The notes beneath the pieces are model-generated. The model made no database searches. It was not told the DNA's origin and worked only from the letters and a program-made list of their open reading frames with translations. A stretch of DNA of 7,384 bases from an uncultured Anaerococcus sp. (lineage in GTDB: Bacteria; Bacillota; Clostridia; Tissierellales; Peptoniphilaceae). The stretch spans positions 1 to 7,384 of the forward strand of contig CABQOK010000065.1 in NCBI GenBank assembly GCA_902465755.1, in the 5' to 3' direction. A program made the position numbers and the translations under genes. This document shows, in pieces, positions 1 to 7,285 of this stretch (its first letter is position 1; every line of letters starts with the position of its first letter).

Positions 1-667
1 TGGACTCCTGATGTAATATTAGGCAGAGGTGAAATAAAACTATCAATGAGTTCAATAACACTCTACAGAAGGTTCAAAGATGGAACTTTGGAAGAAAAAC
101 TTCTACCAATGAAGGGTAAAAGGAAAAAGAATGGTAGTGTTAAAAAAAGAAGAAAACAAGCCTTAAAAGAAGCATCCGTGATAGAAAAAAATACTATCCA
201 AACTTTGCTACTGAATTTGGTCACTTTGAAGGGGATACAATAGTAAGGAAAGATCATAAAAGTTGTGTAATAACCCTAGTTGAGAAAGAAACCAAGGCAA
301 TAGTAACCCTAAAGCCAAAAAATAGGACAGCTAAAAGTATCGAAGAAAGATTAGATGAATGGTTAGCACAAATGCCAATAAAATTTGTAAAAACAATAAC
401 ATTTGACTGTGGTAAATAATTTTCAAATTGGAAAAATCTATGTAATAAGCATGATATATCAATATTCTTTGCCGATCCAGGATTCCCAAGTCAAAAGGAT
501 TAAATGAAAATTGAAATGGGTTATTAAGAAAAGATGGATTAGCAAAACAAACTGACTTTAGGCTAAAAAGTGAAGAGGATATTATTTCTATAGCTAGTAT
601 CCCAAGAAAATCTTTGAACTACAAAACACCGTTAGAAGAATTTATGAATTTAGTGTATTCTGTCTAG
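1..667 (+). pseudogene. IS30-family transposase, decayed, 5' end outside window
   Basis: Pieces of one IS30-type DDE transposase are spread over three reading phases. Frame 1 (1 to about 161) reads WTPDVILGRG and a basic stretch. Frame 3 (about 162-498) reads FGHFEGDTI, then TFDCGK followed by a TAA at 417-419 where the family has GKEF. Frame 2 (about 500-667) reads LNEN, a TGA at 512-514, then NGLLRKDG and NYKTPLEEF, ending in TAG at 665-667. All three catalytic acids remain in the conceptual translation: Asp at 234-236, Asp at 405-407 and Glu at 506-508. Lesions seen are a frameshift near 162, two in-frame stops, a frameshift near 498, and apparently a few missing codons before the PRKSLNYKTP segment near 600. 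No functional enzyme can be made. Family assignment rests on recognisable motifs and is fairly secure; the particular IS is not identified. Confidence 0.87.
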
Positions 668-939
668 ATTAATTTGACAAATGAAAAAATTAAAAAAACT
701 ATCTGCAAGATTAAAATTATAGGCAGGCCTTTCATAAATTTCTTGTGGCGGGTCTTATGTCTTATTAGTTTCATTGTAATATACATAGATACTGCCCCAC
801 CCAGAGCCCCTATTAGTAAGAGGACATTTTCCCTTATACGATTTTTTCTAAATTTCTTGCTTGCTATCTTATCATAAATTGTAAGTATTATAGCTAGTAT
901 GTTAACTCCTAGCAGATAAATCAAAACTTCTCTTTTCAT
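664..939 (-). CDS. DUF1294 family small membrane protein
   Basis: This 91-residue protein has three hydrophobic segments (about 5-22, 39-58 and 72-90) and the features I associate with DUF1294: YDK at 22-24, basic residues then RIRE at 34-37, a GALGG turn at 44-48, and the RHKTRHKKF block at 60-68 between the second and third membrane segments. Length is normal for the family, whose function is unknown. The start at 939 gives the expected N-terminus (MKREVLIYLLG), but no good Shine-Dalgarno precedes it, so expression may be weak or the 5' region may have been altered. The stop (664-666) overlaps the TAG of the convergent transposase remnant, so the last few codons probably lie within the insertion sequence's right end. 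It follows a decayed dehydrogenase gene and a structured intergenic region, so it probably needs its own promoter, which I could not place. Confidence 0.8.
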   Translation of the reverse strand: MKREVLIYLLGVNILAIILTIYDKIASKKFRKNRIRENVLLLIGALGGAVSMYITMKLIRHKTRHKKFMKGLPIILILQIVFLIFSFVKLI

Positions 940-1148
940 AAGATTAACTTAACTACTTTTCTCTAAAGCTTTCCACTTTTTCAAAAATCTCCCCTCAAAC
1001 CCGATTCCTTTCCTAGAACTTTTCATCTCTCCAAGAAAGACCGAGCCCTGGATATCTAGGCTTCCCCCAGGATTTTCCGTGGGAAGACCTTATTCTTATT
1101 CGTAAATTTAGACTCCAGCGGATAATTTTTCTATTGGTCCATAGCTAT
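940..1148 (-). other. Hairpin-rich intergenic element of unknown nature
   Basis: About 210 bases between the dehydrogenase remnant and the DUF1294 gene hold no convincing gene. They are locally richer in G and C than the surroundings. On the minus strand a stable hairpin is visible at 1059-1089: CTTCCC pairs with GGGAAG, an inner GGA-AAA-TCC closes the loop, and outer GG/CC adds to it. An adjoining near-palindrome is at 1047-1060 (CCTGGATATCTAGG on the plus strand). A purine-rich stretch leads toward the downstream start. Possibilities are a small RNA, a 5' leader, or a dispersed intergenic repeat. I checked by eye for T-box, lysine, FMN, tmRNA, SRP and 6S RNA signatures and did not find a convincing match. 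Confidence 0.3.
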
Positions 1149-1190
1149 AAAAGACTAAGCCAAGCAAGCATTTGCTCAAATTAGTCTTTT
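1149..1190 (-). terminator. Hairpin terminator after the dehydrogenase remnant
   Basis: A perfect 10-bp inverted repeat (AAAAGACTAA with TTAGTCTTTT) encloses a second stem, AGCAA with TTGCT around an ATGC loop. On the minus strand the 3' arm ends in TCTTTTAT. It begins 12 bases after the stop of the diaminopimelate dehydrogenase remnant, as expected for its original terminator. The A/T-ended arms would let it work in both directions. Confidence 0.6.
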
Positions 1191-1202
1191 CCTAGGGAGC
1201 TT

Positions 1203-1540
1203 TTATATCATATGTTTTAGTAAATATTCTCTGTCATAATCAATTAGCATAGAGATTGGTATGTCTAGGACTGTCTTTGCCCCATAATCCTTATTCTTAT
1301 ACAACTTATAGACAGCCTTACCATAGACTAGGGCTACTGCTGCAGTAAAGTCAGGGTTTCTATCGAGGTCTAGAATAAATTCCATCCTTGCTCTTTGATT
1401 TTTTGCATTCTCTCCTTCTCTGATGACTCTTCCACCATGAGGCATGAGGCATACCCTTGTGGTTTTTGTCTAAGTCTTCTTGGCTTATAAAGTTTACCCT
1501 AGTCTCATAGTCTTCGAAGTAGTCTGGCATGGTCTTTATT
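1203..1540 (-). pseudogene. ddh: Diaminopimelate dehydrogenase, C-terminal remnant
   Basis: Two overlapping frames together give the C-terminal third of meso-diaminopimelate D-dehydrogenase, the NADP-dependent enzyme of the one-step lysine/DAP route. The upstream frame reads KTMPDYFEDYETRV and NFISQEDLDKNHKGMPH; the downstream frame reads MPHGGRVIREGE, then NPDFTAAVALVYGKAVYKL and GAKTVLDIP to a TAA at 1203-1205. The shift between them is explained by an exact 7-bp tandem duplication (CATGAGG twice on the plus strand, 1436-1449); removing one copy restores GMPHGGRVIREG in one frame. Everything N-terminal, including the nucleotide-binding domain, is absent: similarity starts directly beside the terminator of the upstream gene. 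About 110 of roughly 320 residues survive, so it cannot be active. Family assignment is from motif recognition and fairly strong. Confidence 0.82.
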
Positions 1541-1589
1541 ATAAATATAAAAAGGATAGGCCCTAGATTCATAATCTATGCCTATCCTT
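1541..1589 (-). terminator. Rho-independent terminator of the surface-protein gene
   Basis: A perfect 10-bp outer stem (AAGGATAGGC at 1552-1561 with GCCTATCCTT at 1580-1589) is stacked on an inner 6-bp stem (TAGATT/AATCTA) with a CAT loop. On the minus strand it is followed by TTTTTATATTT. It lies 3 bases past the stop of the gene at 1593-2312. Confidence 0.85.
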
Positions 1590-1592
1590 ATT

Positions 1593-2312
1593 TTATTTCT
1601 TCTTACTTATTTTTAGACCTAGAATTGACATAGAAAGGGCTGATAAGCTTAGAAGGTCCGGGCTTATTCCTGTCTTAGGGTTTTTATCTGCCTTAGTATC
1701 TCCCTTATTTTTATCGCTTTCTTCATTTGATTTGCCTTTATCTTTCTCTAGCTTTTTTACTTCATAGATCTTATTAAATTGGGCAGGATATGAGTTCATA
1801 ACTACATCATTATGGCTAATCTCATACCTATCCCCTATGCTTAGATCCTTTTCAAAGTATTTCTTGGAAATAGTGTACAATTCTCCTTCAGTGCCTTCTT
1901 TTTCAACTGTAACAGCTTCTTCATTTATTTCCTTAACTATAAATTTTTCAGAAACCTTATCTCCATCCTTTAAGTCATCGACTTCTTCTATTTTATAAAT
2001 CTTAGAAAATTGGCCAGGATCTGACATTAAGATGTTTCCATCACTAGTAATATTAACCTCTTTACCTAGCTTAAGATCAATGTCCTTAAATTCTTTCTTA
2101 GAGACTGAAACTAAATCTGAATCATCTCCCTTTTTGTTAAGTATTACAGAATCATCATTTATTTCTTTTATGACATAAGTTTCTTTTATCTTTTCTTCCA
2201 CGTTTTCCTTGATTTCAGTTTTTTCCGTATCAATCTTTGCTGCAAGGCTAGGATTGATATTTGTCATAGCCATGGCGAGTATTAAGCTTGTAATTATAAT
2301 TTTCTTTTTCAT
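1593..2312 (-). CDS. Sortase-anchored surface protein with two tandem repeats
   Basis: This 239-residue exported protein starts with a signal peptide (KKK at 2-4, hydrophobic core to about 23, likely cleavage after Ala24 or Ala25). It ends with a sorting signal: NPKTG at 211-215, a hydrophobic stretch, and a KKK tail. Between them are two copies of a domain of about 66 residues at 46-112 and 124-189. Each opens with (Y/F)(I/V)-x-KEIN, has an SKK-x-(E/Y)-F centre and closes with P(G/A)QF(S/N)KIY(K/E)(I/V). A Lys/Glu/Asp-rich linker (190-210) spans to the anchor. The SYPAQ turn resembles DUF3221-type small beta domains, but this is only suggestive. A Shine-Dalgarno AGGAGA sits 5 bases before the ATG, and a terminator follows directly, so it is probably a single-gene unit. 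Ligand or binding role is unknown; no catalytic residues are apparent. Confidence 0.8.
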   Translation of the reverse strand: MKKKIIITSLILAMAMTNINPSLAAKIDTEKTEIKENVEEKIKETYVIKEINDDSVILNKKGDDSDLVSVSKKEFKDIDLKLGKEVNITSDGNILMSDPGQFSKIYKIEEVDDLKDGDKVSEKFIVKEINEEAVTVEKEGTEGELYTISKKYFEKDLSIGDRYEISHNDVVMNSYPAQFNKIYEVKKLEKDKGKSNEESDKNKGDTKADKNPKTGISPDLLSLSALSMSILGLKISKKK

Positions 2313-2367
2313 AAGAGTCTCCTTTTATTTTATAATAACAAAGTTGATATTAAATTTGTATAAAGAC

Positions 2368-2391
2368 ATAAAAAGAGGACCGAGGTCCTCT
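2368..2391 (-). terminator. Rho-independent terminator of the desulfurase-mnmA-hydrolase operon
   Basis: On the minus strand AGAGGAC and GTCCTCT form a 7-bp stem (2374-2391) closed by CTCG and followed by TTTTTATG. It lies 65 bases after the serine hydrolase stop and ahead of the next gene in the same direction, so it separates the two transcription units. Confidence 0.85.
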
Positions 2392-2456
2392 CTAAACAAA
2401 ATCCTATCCAAATTTTAGATCTATATCATAAGTCAAAGCAAGATTTAACTTTTGCC

Positions 2457-3386
2457 TTAGTCAAAGTTATAAAAAGCTTCAGTAATTCTTTCACCCATAC
2501 TTCTCAATATTCTTAGTTCATTTTCATTGTCATAGTATTTGTTTGTTTTCATAGCAACAGCTAGGGCAAATCTAGTAGATCCTACATCAATTACAGCAAC
2601 ATCTAATTCTTGGCCCCTGTCTGGATTTTCTCCTGATTTATTAATTCCTCTAGCGTAAGGTGGAAGATTTGCAAGTAATTTGCTTGACTTAGTGTTTGTA
2701 TTAGTCATCGATTCTTTTATTTTTTCTGCACTTCTTTTGCTTATGAGCATAGAATCATTTAACTCTTCCATGGCCAGTATTAGATCAGTAACATCTGTCA
2801 TATTTTCTTTGCCAGGTTTTGCTAATTTCCTGTTTAAGGAAGTTCTATTTGATCCAGTAAGCTCTTTTATTGTATTATTTACTGGGTAAAATCCTCCTAA
2901 AGCATCTATAACCCTATTTGTGGCGTAATTATCAGACCTATTAAGCATTGAGTGGATATCATTAATTAAGGAATCTGTCTCTTTTAAAATTCCTCTTTCA
3001 ATATTTTCATAGGCACTGATAGCAATAAAGACCTTGATAGTTGAGGCTGAAGGAAGAGAGTCACTAGTATTTCTGTAATCAAGGTCAACATCGCTATCTC
3101 CTTCAAGGGTTTTTACAGCGACTTGATAAGACCCTTCTACCTTATCCATTTCTTCTTTTATAATATTTGATATTTCTTCATTTAGCTTATCGTTTTTATC
3201 TTCTACTTCCTCTAAGCTATCGTTTTTTTCTGGGTCTTCCTCAAAATCTTCCGTGCTTTCCTTGTCATTTTCCTCAAATATGATGTCTAGATCGTAATCC
3301 TCATAATAAACGACATCAGAAGCATAAGACTCATCTATTCCTAAACCTACTATTAATAAAGCAAAAGCCAGTAAGTATTTTTTCAA
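2457..3386 (-). CDS. Secreted serine hydrolase, class A beta-lactamase/PBP fold
   Basis: The mature product carries the three signatures of the penicillin-recognising serine hydrolase fold: S-T-I-K (Ser115/Lys118), SDN (151-153) and KSG (250-252). The usual omega-loop Glu of class A beta-lactamases is not visible in the corresponding LNRKLAKPGKENMTD segment (184-198), so peptidoglycan-related or unknown activity is as likely as beta-lactam hydrolysis. The start chosen is TTG at 3386. An AGGAG (3394-3398) lies 7 bases upstream, and it gives a clean signal peptide (MKKYLLAFALLIVGLG, cleavage after SYA at about 22). An ATG at 3434 in the same frame would add 16 residues overlapping mnmA and bury the signal peptide. 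Residues 24-39 form an acidic motif shared with the GH25 lysozyme, followed by an acidic linker to about 70. The Shine-Dalgarno overlaps the mnmA stop, implying translational coupling. Length from TTG is 309 residues. Confidence 0.85.
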   Translation of the reverse strand: MKKYLLAFALLIVGLGIDESYASDVVYYEDYDLDIIFEENDKESTEDFEEDPEKNDSLEEVEDKNDKLNEEISNIIKEEMDKVEGSYQVAVKTLEGDSDVDLDYRNTSDSLPSASTIKVFIAISAYENIERGILKETDSLINDIHSMLNRSDNYATNRVIDALGGFYPVNNTIKELTGSNRTSLNRKLAKPGKENMTDVTDLILAMEELNDSMLISKRSAEKIKESMTNTNTKSSKLLANLPPYARGINKSGENPDRGQELDVAVIDVGSTRFALAVAMKTNKYYDNENELRILRSMGERITEAFYNFD

Positions 3387-3393
3387 ATTATTA

Positions 3394-3396
3394 CTC

Positions 3397-3398
<2 letters not shown>
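3394..3398 (-). promoter_or_regulatory. Ribosome binding site that fixes a TTG start
   Basis: AGGAG on the minus strand is 7 bases from TTG at 3386-3384. Two of its bases belong to the mnmA TAG stop (3397-3399), so the site reads TAGGAG. This placement is why the serine hydrolase start is taken as TTG rather than the in-frame ATGs at 3434, 3422 and 3419, which lack comparable sites. Confidence 0.75.
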
Positions 3399-5564
<2,166 letters not shown>

Positions 5565-5582
5565 ATTACCACCTATTTTCTA

Positions 5583-5610
5583 AATATACTTTAAATCGGC
5601 TAAATTTAAA
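5583..5610 (-). promoter_or_regulatory. Possible sigma-A promoter of the desulfurase operon
   Basis: On the minus strand TTTAAA (5605-5610) and TATATT (5583-5588) are 16 bases apart, downstream of the previous terminator and about 20 bases ahead of the desulfurase start. The -35 is a 4/6 match in AT-rich DNA, so this is tentative. Confidence 0.4.
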
Positions 5611-5619
5611 GCAAACAAA

Positions 5620-5643
5620 GAAAAAACCCTCATCCAATGAGGG
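5620..5643 (-). terminator. Rho-independent terminator of the PC4-like gene
   Basis: On the minus strand CCCTCAT and ATGAGGG form a 7-bp stem with a TGG loop (5627-5643), followed by six T. It begins 6 bases after the stop of the small PC4-like gene. Confidence 0.9.
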
Positions 5644-5649
5644 AATTCT

Positions 5650-5871
5650 TTAATGAAATTCATCAGCCAAAATATTTTTAAGAACTTCGGCCTCTTCTGT
5701 TGTAAGGGTTATGCCCTTGCTCATTCTTGTGTGATCTTCATTCCAATCACGAATGTCGTATTTTGGATCTCTTTCATTCCAAGAAACAAGGTTAAGCTCC
5801 TTGGTCCAACCCTTGGCATTGGTTGAAAGAACGCCAAGATTTTCAACTATATCATATTTAATTCCCGCCAT
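5650..5871 (-). CDS. YdbC/PC4-like small nucleic-acid-binding protein
   Basis: This 73-residue cytosolic protein reads IVENLGVLSTNAKGWTKELN, then LVSWNERDPKYDIRDWNEDH (28-47) and MSKGITLTTEEAEVLKNIL (50-68). This is the pattern of bacterial YdbC proteins related to the eukaryotic transcriptional coactivator PC4/p15, which bind single-stranded DNA as dimers: a short curved sheet then one helix. Length fits the family. The start is ATG at 5871 with GGAG 6 bases upstream; a TTG four codons earlier in frame runs into that Shine-Dalgarno and is rejected. The gene has its own promoter and terminator, so it is probably a single-gene unit, though no clear terminator separates it from the lysozyme gene upstream. 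The exact cellular role of YdbC proteins is not settled. Confidence 0.87.
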   Translation of the reverse strand: MAGIKYDIVENLGVLSTNAKGWTKELNLVSWNERDPKYDIRDWNEDHTRMSKGITLTTEEAEVLKNILADEFH

Positions 5872-5916
5872 ATTTATCTCCAATCTATAATATTTTCTAA
5901 TTAATACTCTTGTATT

Positions 5917-5944
5917 ATTTTATAGTATTCTTACTTTTATTCAA
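5917..5944 (-). promoter_or_regulatory. Probable sigma-A promoter of the PC4-like gene
   Basis: On the minus strand TTGAAT (5939-5944) and TAAAAT (5917-5922) are 16 bases apart, ending 45 bases before the ATG at 5871. Confidence 0.5.
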
Positions 5945-5988
5945 GTCTTATCTGAGATCTTGGCTTTAATCTAATATGATAACTTACT

Positions 5989-7083
5989 TTAAATTCTCCT
6001 AGATTTTAATAATCTATTTACCTCTTTTTGGATTACATCATAATCGTATCCAGCATATTCCAATCTTTTCCTTCTAATATTACCATTGCCCCACTTGCCG
6101 GCTATTACTTCTTCTGCTACTTTGACGAAGCCCTTGGAAGATACTCCCGTCATTATTAGTGGGTAGTCTCTGTAGAGAACATTCTTATCCAAGTCTCCCT
6201 TGTAGCCATAGACTCCTCCCTTGGATGAATATTGCCAAGAATCGTAATGGCTATCCTTGTATTTTGGATAAGGGGCATCCTTTCTCCATTCCGCTATCCA
6301 AAACTCATTCTCATCCCTTACTTCCTTAGTCAAGTATTTGTTGGCAAACCATGGATAGGAATAAATCCCTGCCACATAGCCATTTCTTCTGATAGCCTTG
6401 GTAAAGGCATCTGCTACGGCAGTGATTTCATTCTTACTAGCCTTAACCTGTCTGTCGTTATCTTCTATGTCTATATAAATCGGTAGAGAAACTTTCTTGT
6501 TTCTTACTATATTTAGGACGTAATTTGCCTCTTCTAAAGCCTCTTTCTCATTTATCGCCCTTGAATAATGATAGAAGCCCAGAGGTATATCTCTTTTATT
6601 AAGCTCGGCATAATGAGTTTCGATTTTCTTATCTTTACTTATGCTCTTATCCTTTTGTCTAATAGATGTCCTGAGAATTGCTCCATCTACAGAGTTTGCA
6701 AGCTTATCGTAGTCAATATTTTTAGGATTTTGATACTCGCTCATATCAACTACCTTCTCATAGACTGCAACTTTTGGATAGATATCAGACTCATCTAAGC
6801 TATTTTGAGCTTCTGGATTTAATTCTTCCACGATCTTATCAACTTCCTCTTCACTAACTATTATTTCTTCATCCTTATTGTCTTCTTCTTTTGGCTTTTC
6901 TATATTGGAATTTGCATTTCCACTATTTCCATTTTCTATATTTTCCTTAGGTCCTTCCACTTCTTCAAATATCTCATCTATATTAGAATCATCATACATA
7001 ACAACTTCAGCAGCATAGGCTATATCTGGGAGTAGGAGGGCCAAGACTAAGGCAGATCCTACAAGTTTTTTATTAATCTTCAT
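5989..7083 (-). CDS. Secreted GH25 lysozyme with Cpl-7-type C-terminal repeat
   Basis: This predicted N-acetylmuramidase cleaves the MurNAc-GlcNAc bond of peptidoglycan outside the membrane. Its 364 residues hold a signal peptide (1-24, cleavage after AYA), an acidic motif (26-41) shared with the serine hydrolase, an acidic Asn/Glu linker to about 100, and a GH25 domain. That domain opens with VVDMSEYQ (Asp113), has the catalytic-type DIE at 205-207 within YIDIEDN, FWIAEW, and closes with SWQYSSKGGVYGYKGDLDKN. The last 40 residues (EVIAGKWGNG, RLEYAGYDYD, VNRLL) match a single CW_7/Cpl-7 wall-binding repeat. The start is ATG at 7083 with AGAGGA just upstream; the open frame extends to 7182, but those 33 extra codons cover the promoter and lack a binding site. 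Autolysin is the simplest role; a phage or bacteriocin-like origin is possible since this domain pair occurs in phage lysins. Confidence 0.92.
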   Translation of the reverse strand: MKINKKLVGSALVLALLLPDIAYAAEVVMYDDSNIDEIFEEVEGPKENIENGNSGNANSNIEKPKEEDNKDEEIIVSEEEVDKIVEELNPEAQNSLDESDIYPKVAVYEKVVDMSEYQNPKNIDYDKLANSVDGAILRTSIRQKDKSISKDKKIETHYAELNKRDIPLGFYHYSRAINEKEALEEANYVLNIVRNKKVSLPIYIDIEDNDRQVKASKNEITAVADAFTKAIRRNGYVAGIYSYPWFANKYLTKEVRDENEFWIAEWRKDAPYPKYKDSHYDSWQYSSKGGVYGYKGDLDKNVLYRDYPLIMTGVSSKGFVKVAEEVIAGKWGNGNIRRKRLEYAGYDYDVIQKEVNRLLKSRRI

Positions 7084-7101
7084 AAATCCTCTTTTCATTT
7101 C

Positions 7102-7115
7102 TTTACTTAAGTAAA
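7102..7115. promoter_or_regulatory. 14-bp perfect palindrome, candidate operator of the lysozyme gene
   Basis: TTTACTTAAGTAAA is fully self-complementary. It starts at the last base of the -10 box and covers the expected transcription start of the lysozyme gene, a typical place for a repressor site. It could also arise by chance in DNA this AT-rich. Confidence 0.4.
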
Positions 7116-7143
7116 TAATATCACAAACAAGGATTTGAAACAA
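7115..7143 (-). promoter_or_regulatory. Probable sigma-A promoter of the GH25 lysozyme gene
   Basis: On the minus strand TTGTTT (7138-7143) and TATTAT (7115-7120) are separated by exactly 17 bases, ending 31 bases before the ATG. It lies just downstream of a terminator, as expected for a new transcription unit. Confidence 0.6.
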
Positions 7144-7144
7144 G

Positions 7145-7171
7145 AAAAAAGAGGATATTTCTATCCCCTTT
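7145..7171 (-). terminator. Rho-independent terminator of the preceding minus-strand gene
   Basis: On the minus strand AAAAG-G-GGATA and TATCC-T-CTTTT pair around a GAAA loop with one mismatch, running into TTTTTTC. It lies directly after the stop of the gene remnant at 7175-7276. Confidence 0.7.
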
Positions 7172-7174
7172 TCT

Positions 7175-7276
7175 CTACTCAAATGTTACATCAAATAGAT
7201 CTGGTGTCTGTGTTGATACTATATCTCTTGTGTATTTTGTATCGATGCATCTATCGAGCACATATTTGATATCATC
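7175..7276 (-). pseudogene. C-terminal gene scrap, family not recognised
   Basis: A 33-codon stretch reads as convincing coding sequence (DDIKYVLDRCIDTK, then STQTPDLFDVTFE) to a TAG at 7175-7177, with a proper terminator right behind it. Upstream in the same frame are TGA codons, and the flanking bases soon become IS30-like sequence on the other strand. It therefore looks like the 3' tail of a gene whose body was lost or displaced by the insertion. I do not recognise the family. A chance open stretch is possible, but the terminator placement argues against it. Confidence 0.4.
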
Positions 7277-7285
7277 TCATCATAA

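Noticed and set aside
46..243. 65-codon open frame with an ATG inside the left-edge transposase region
   Set aside because: It is one phase of a frameshifted IS30 transposase: its N-terminal half matches the family and its C-terminal part is out-of-frame sequence of the same gene.
940..1148. 6S RNA, T-box or lysine riboswitch in the intergenic element
   Set aside because: A GCTCGGTC stretch recalls the 6S RNA apical region, but a matching closing stem and central bubble could not be folded by eye. No T-box antiterminator sequence or lysine-riboswitch core was found.
1360..1572. 70-codon minus-strand frame read as an intact small protein
   Set aside because: Its ATG lies inside the terminator hairpin, and the middle is diaminopimelate dehydrogenase sequence that goes out of frame at the 7-bp duplication; it is part of the pseudogene.
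2209..2418. Plus-strand open frames opposite the surface protein, serine hydrolase, mnmA, desulfurase and lysozyme genes
   Set aside because: They are antisense shadows of well-supported minus-strand genes, with no family motifs or ribosome binding sites of their own.
7084..7182. 33-codon N-terminal extension of the lysozyme open frame
   Set aside because: It runs through the promoter, the palindrome and the preceding terminator; the ATG at 7083 has its own Shine-Dalgarno and a signal peptide.
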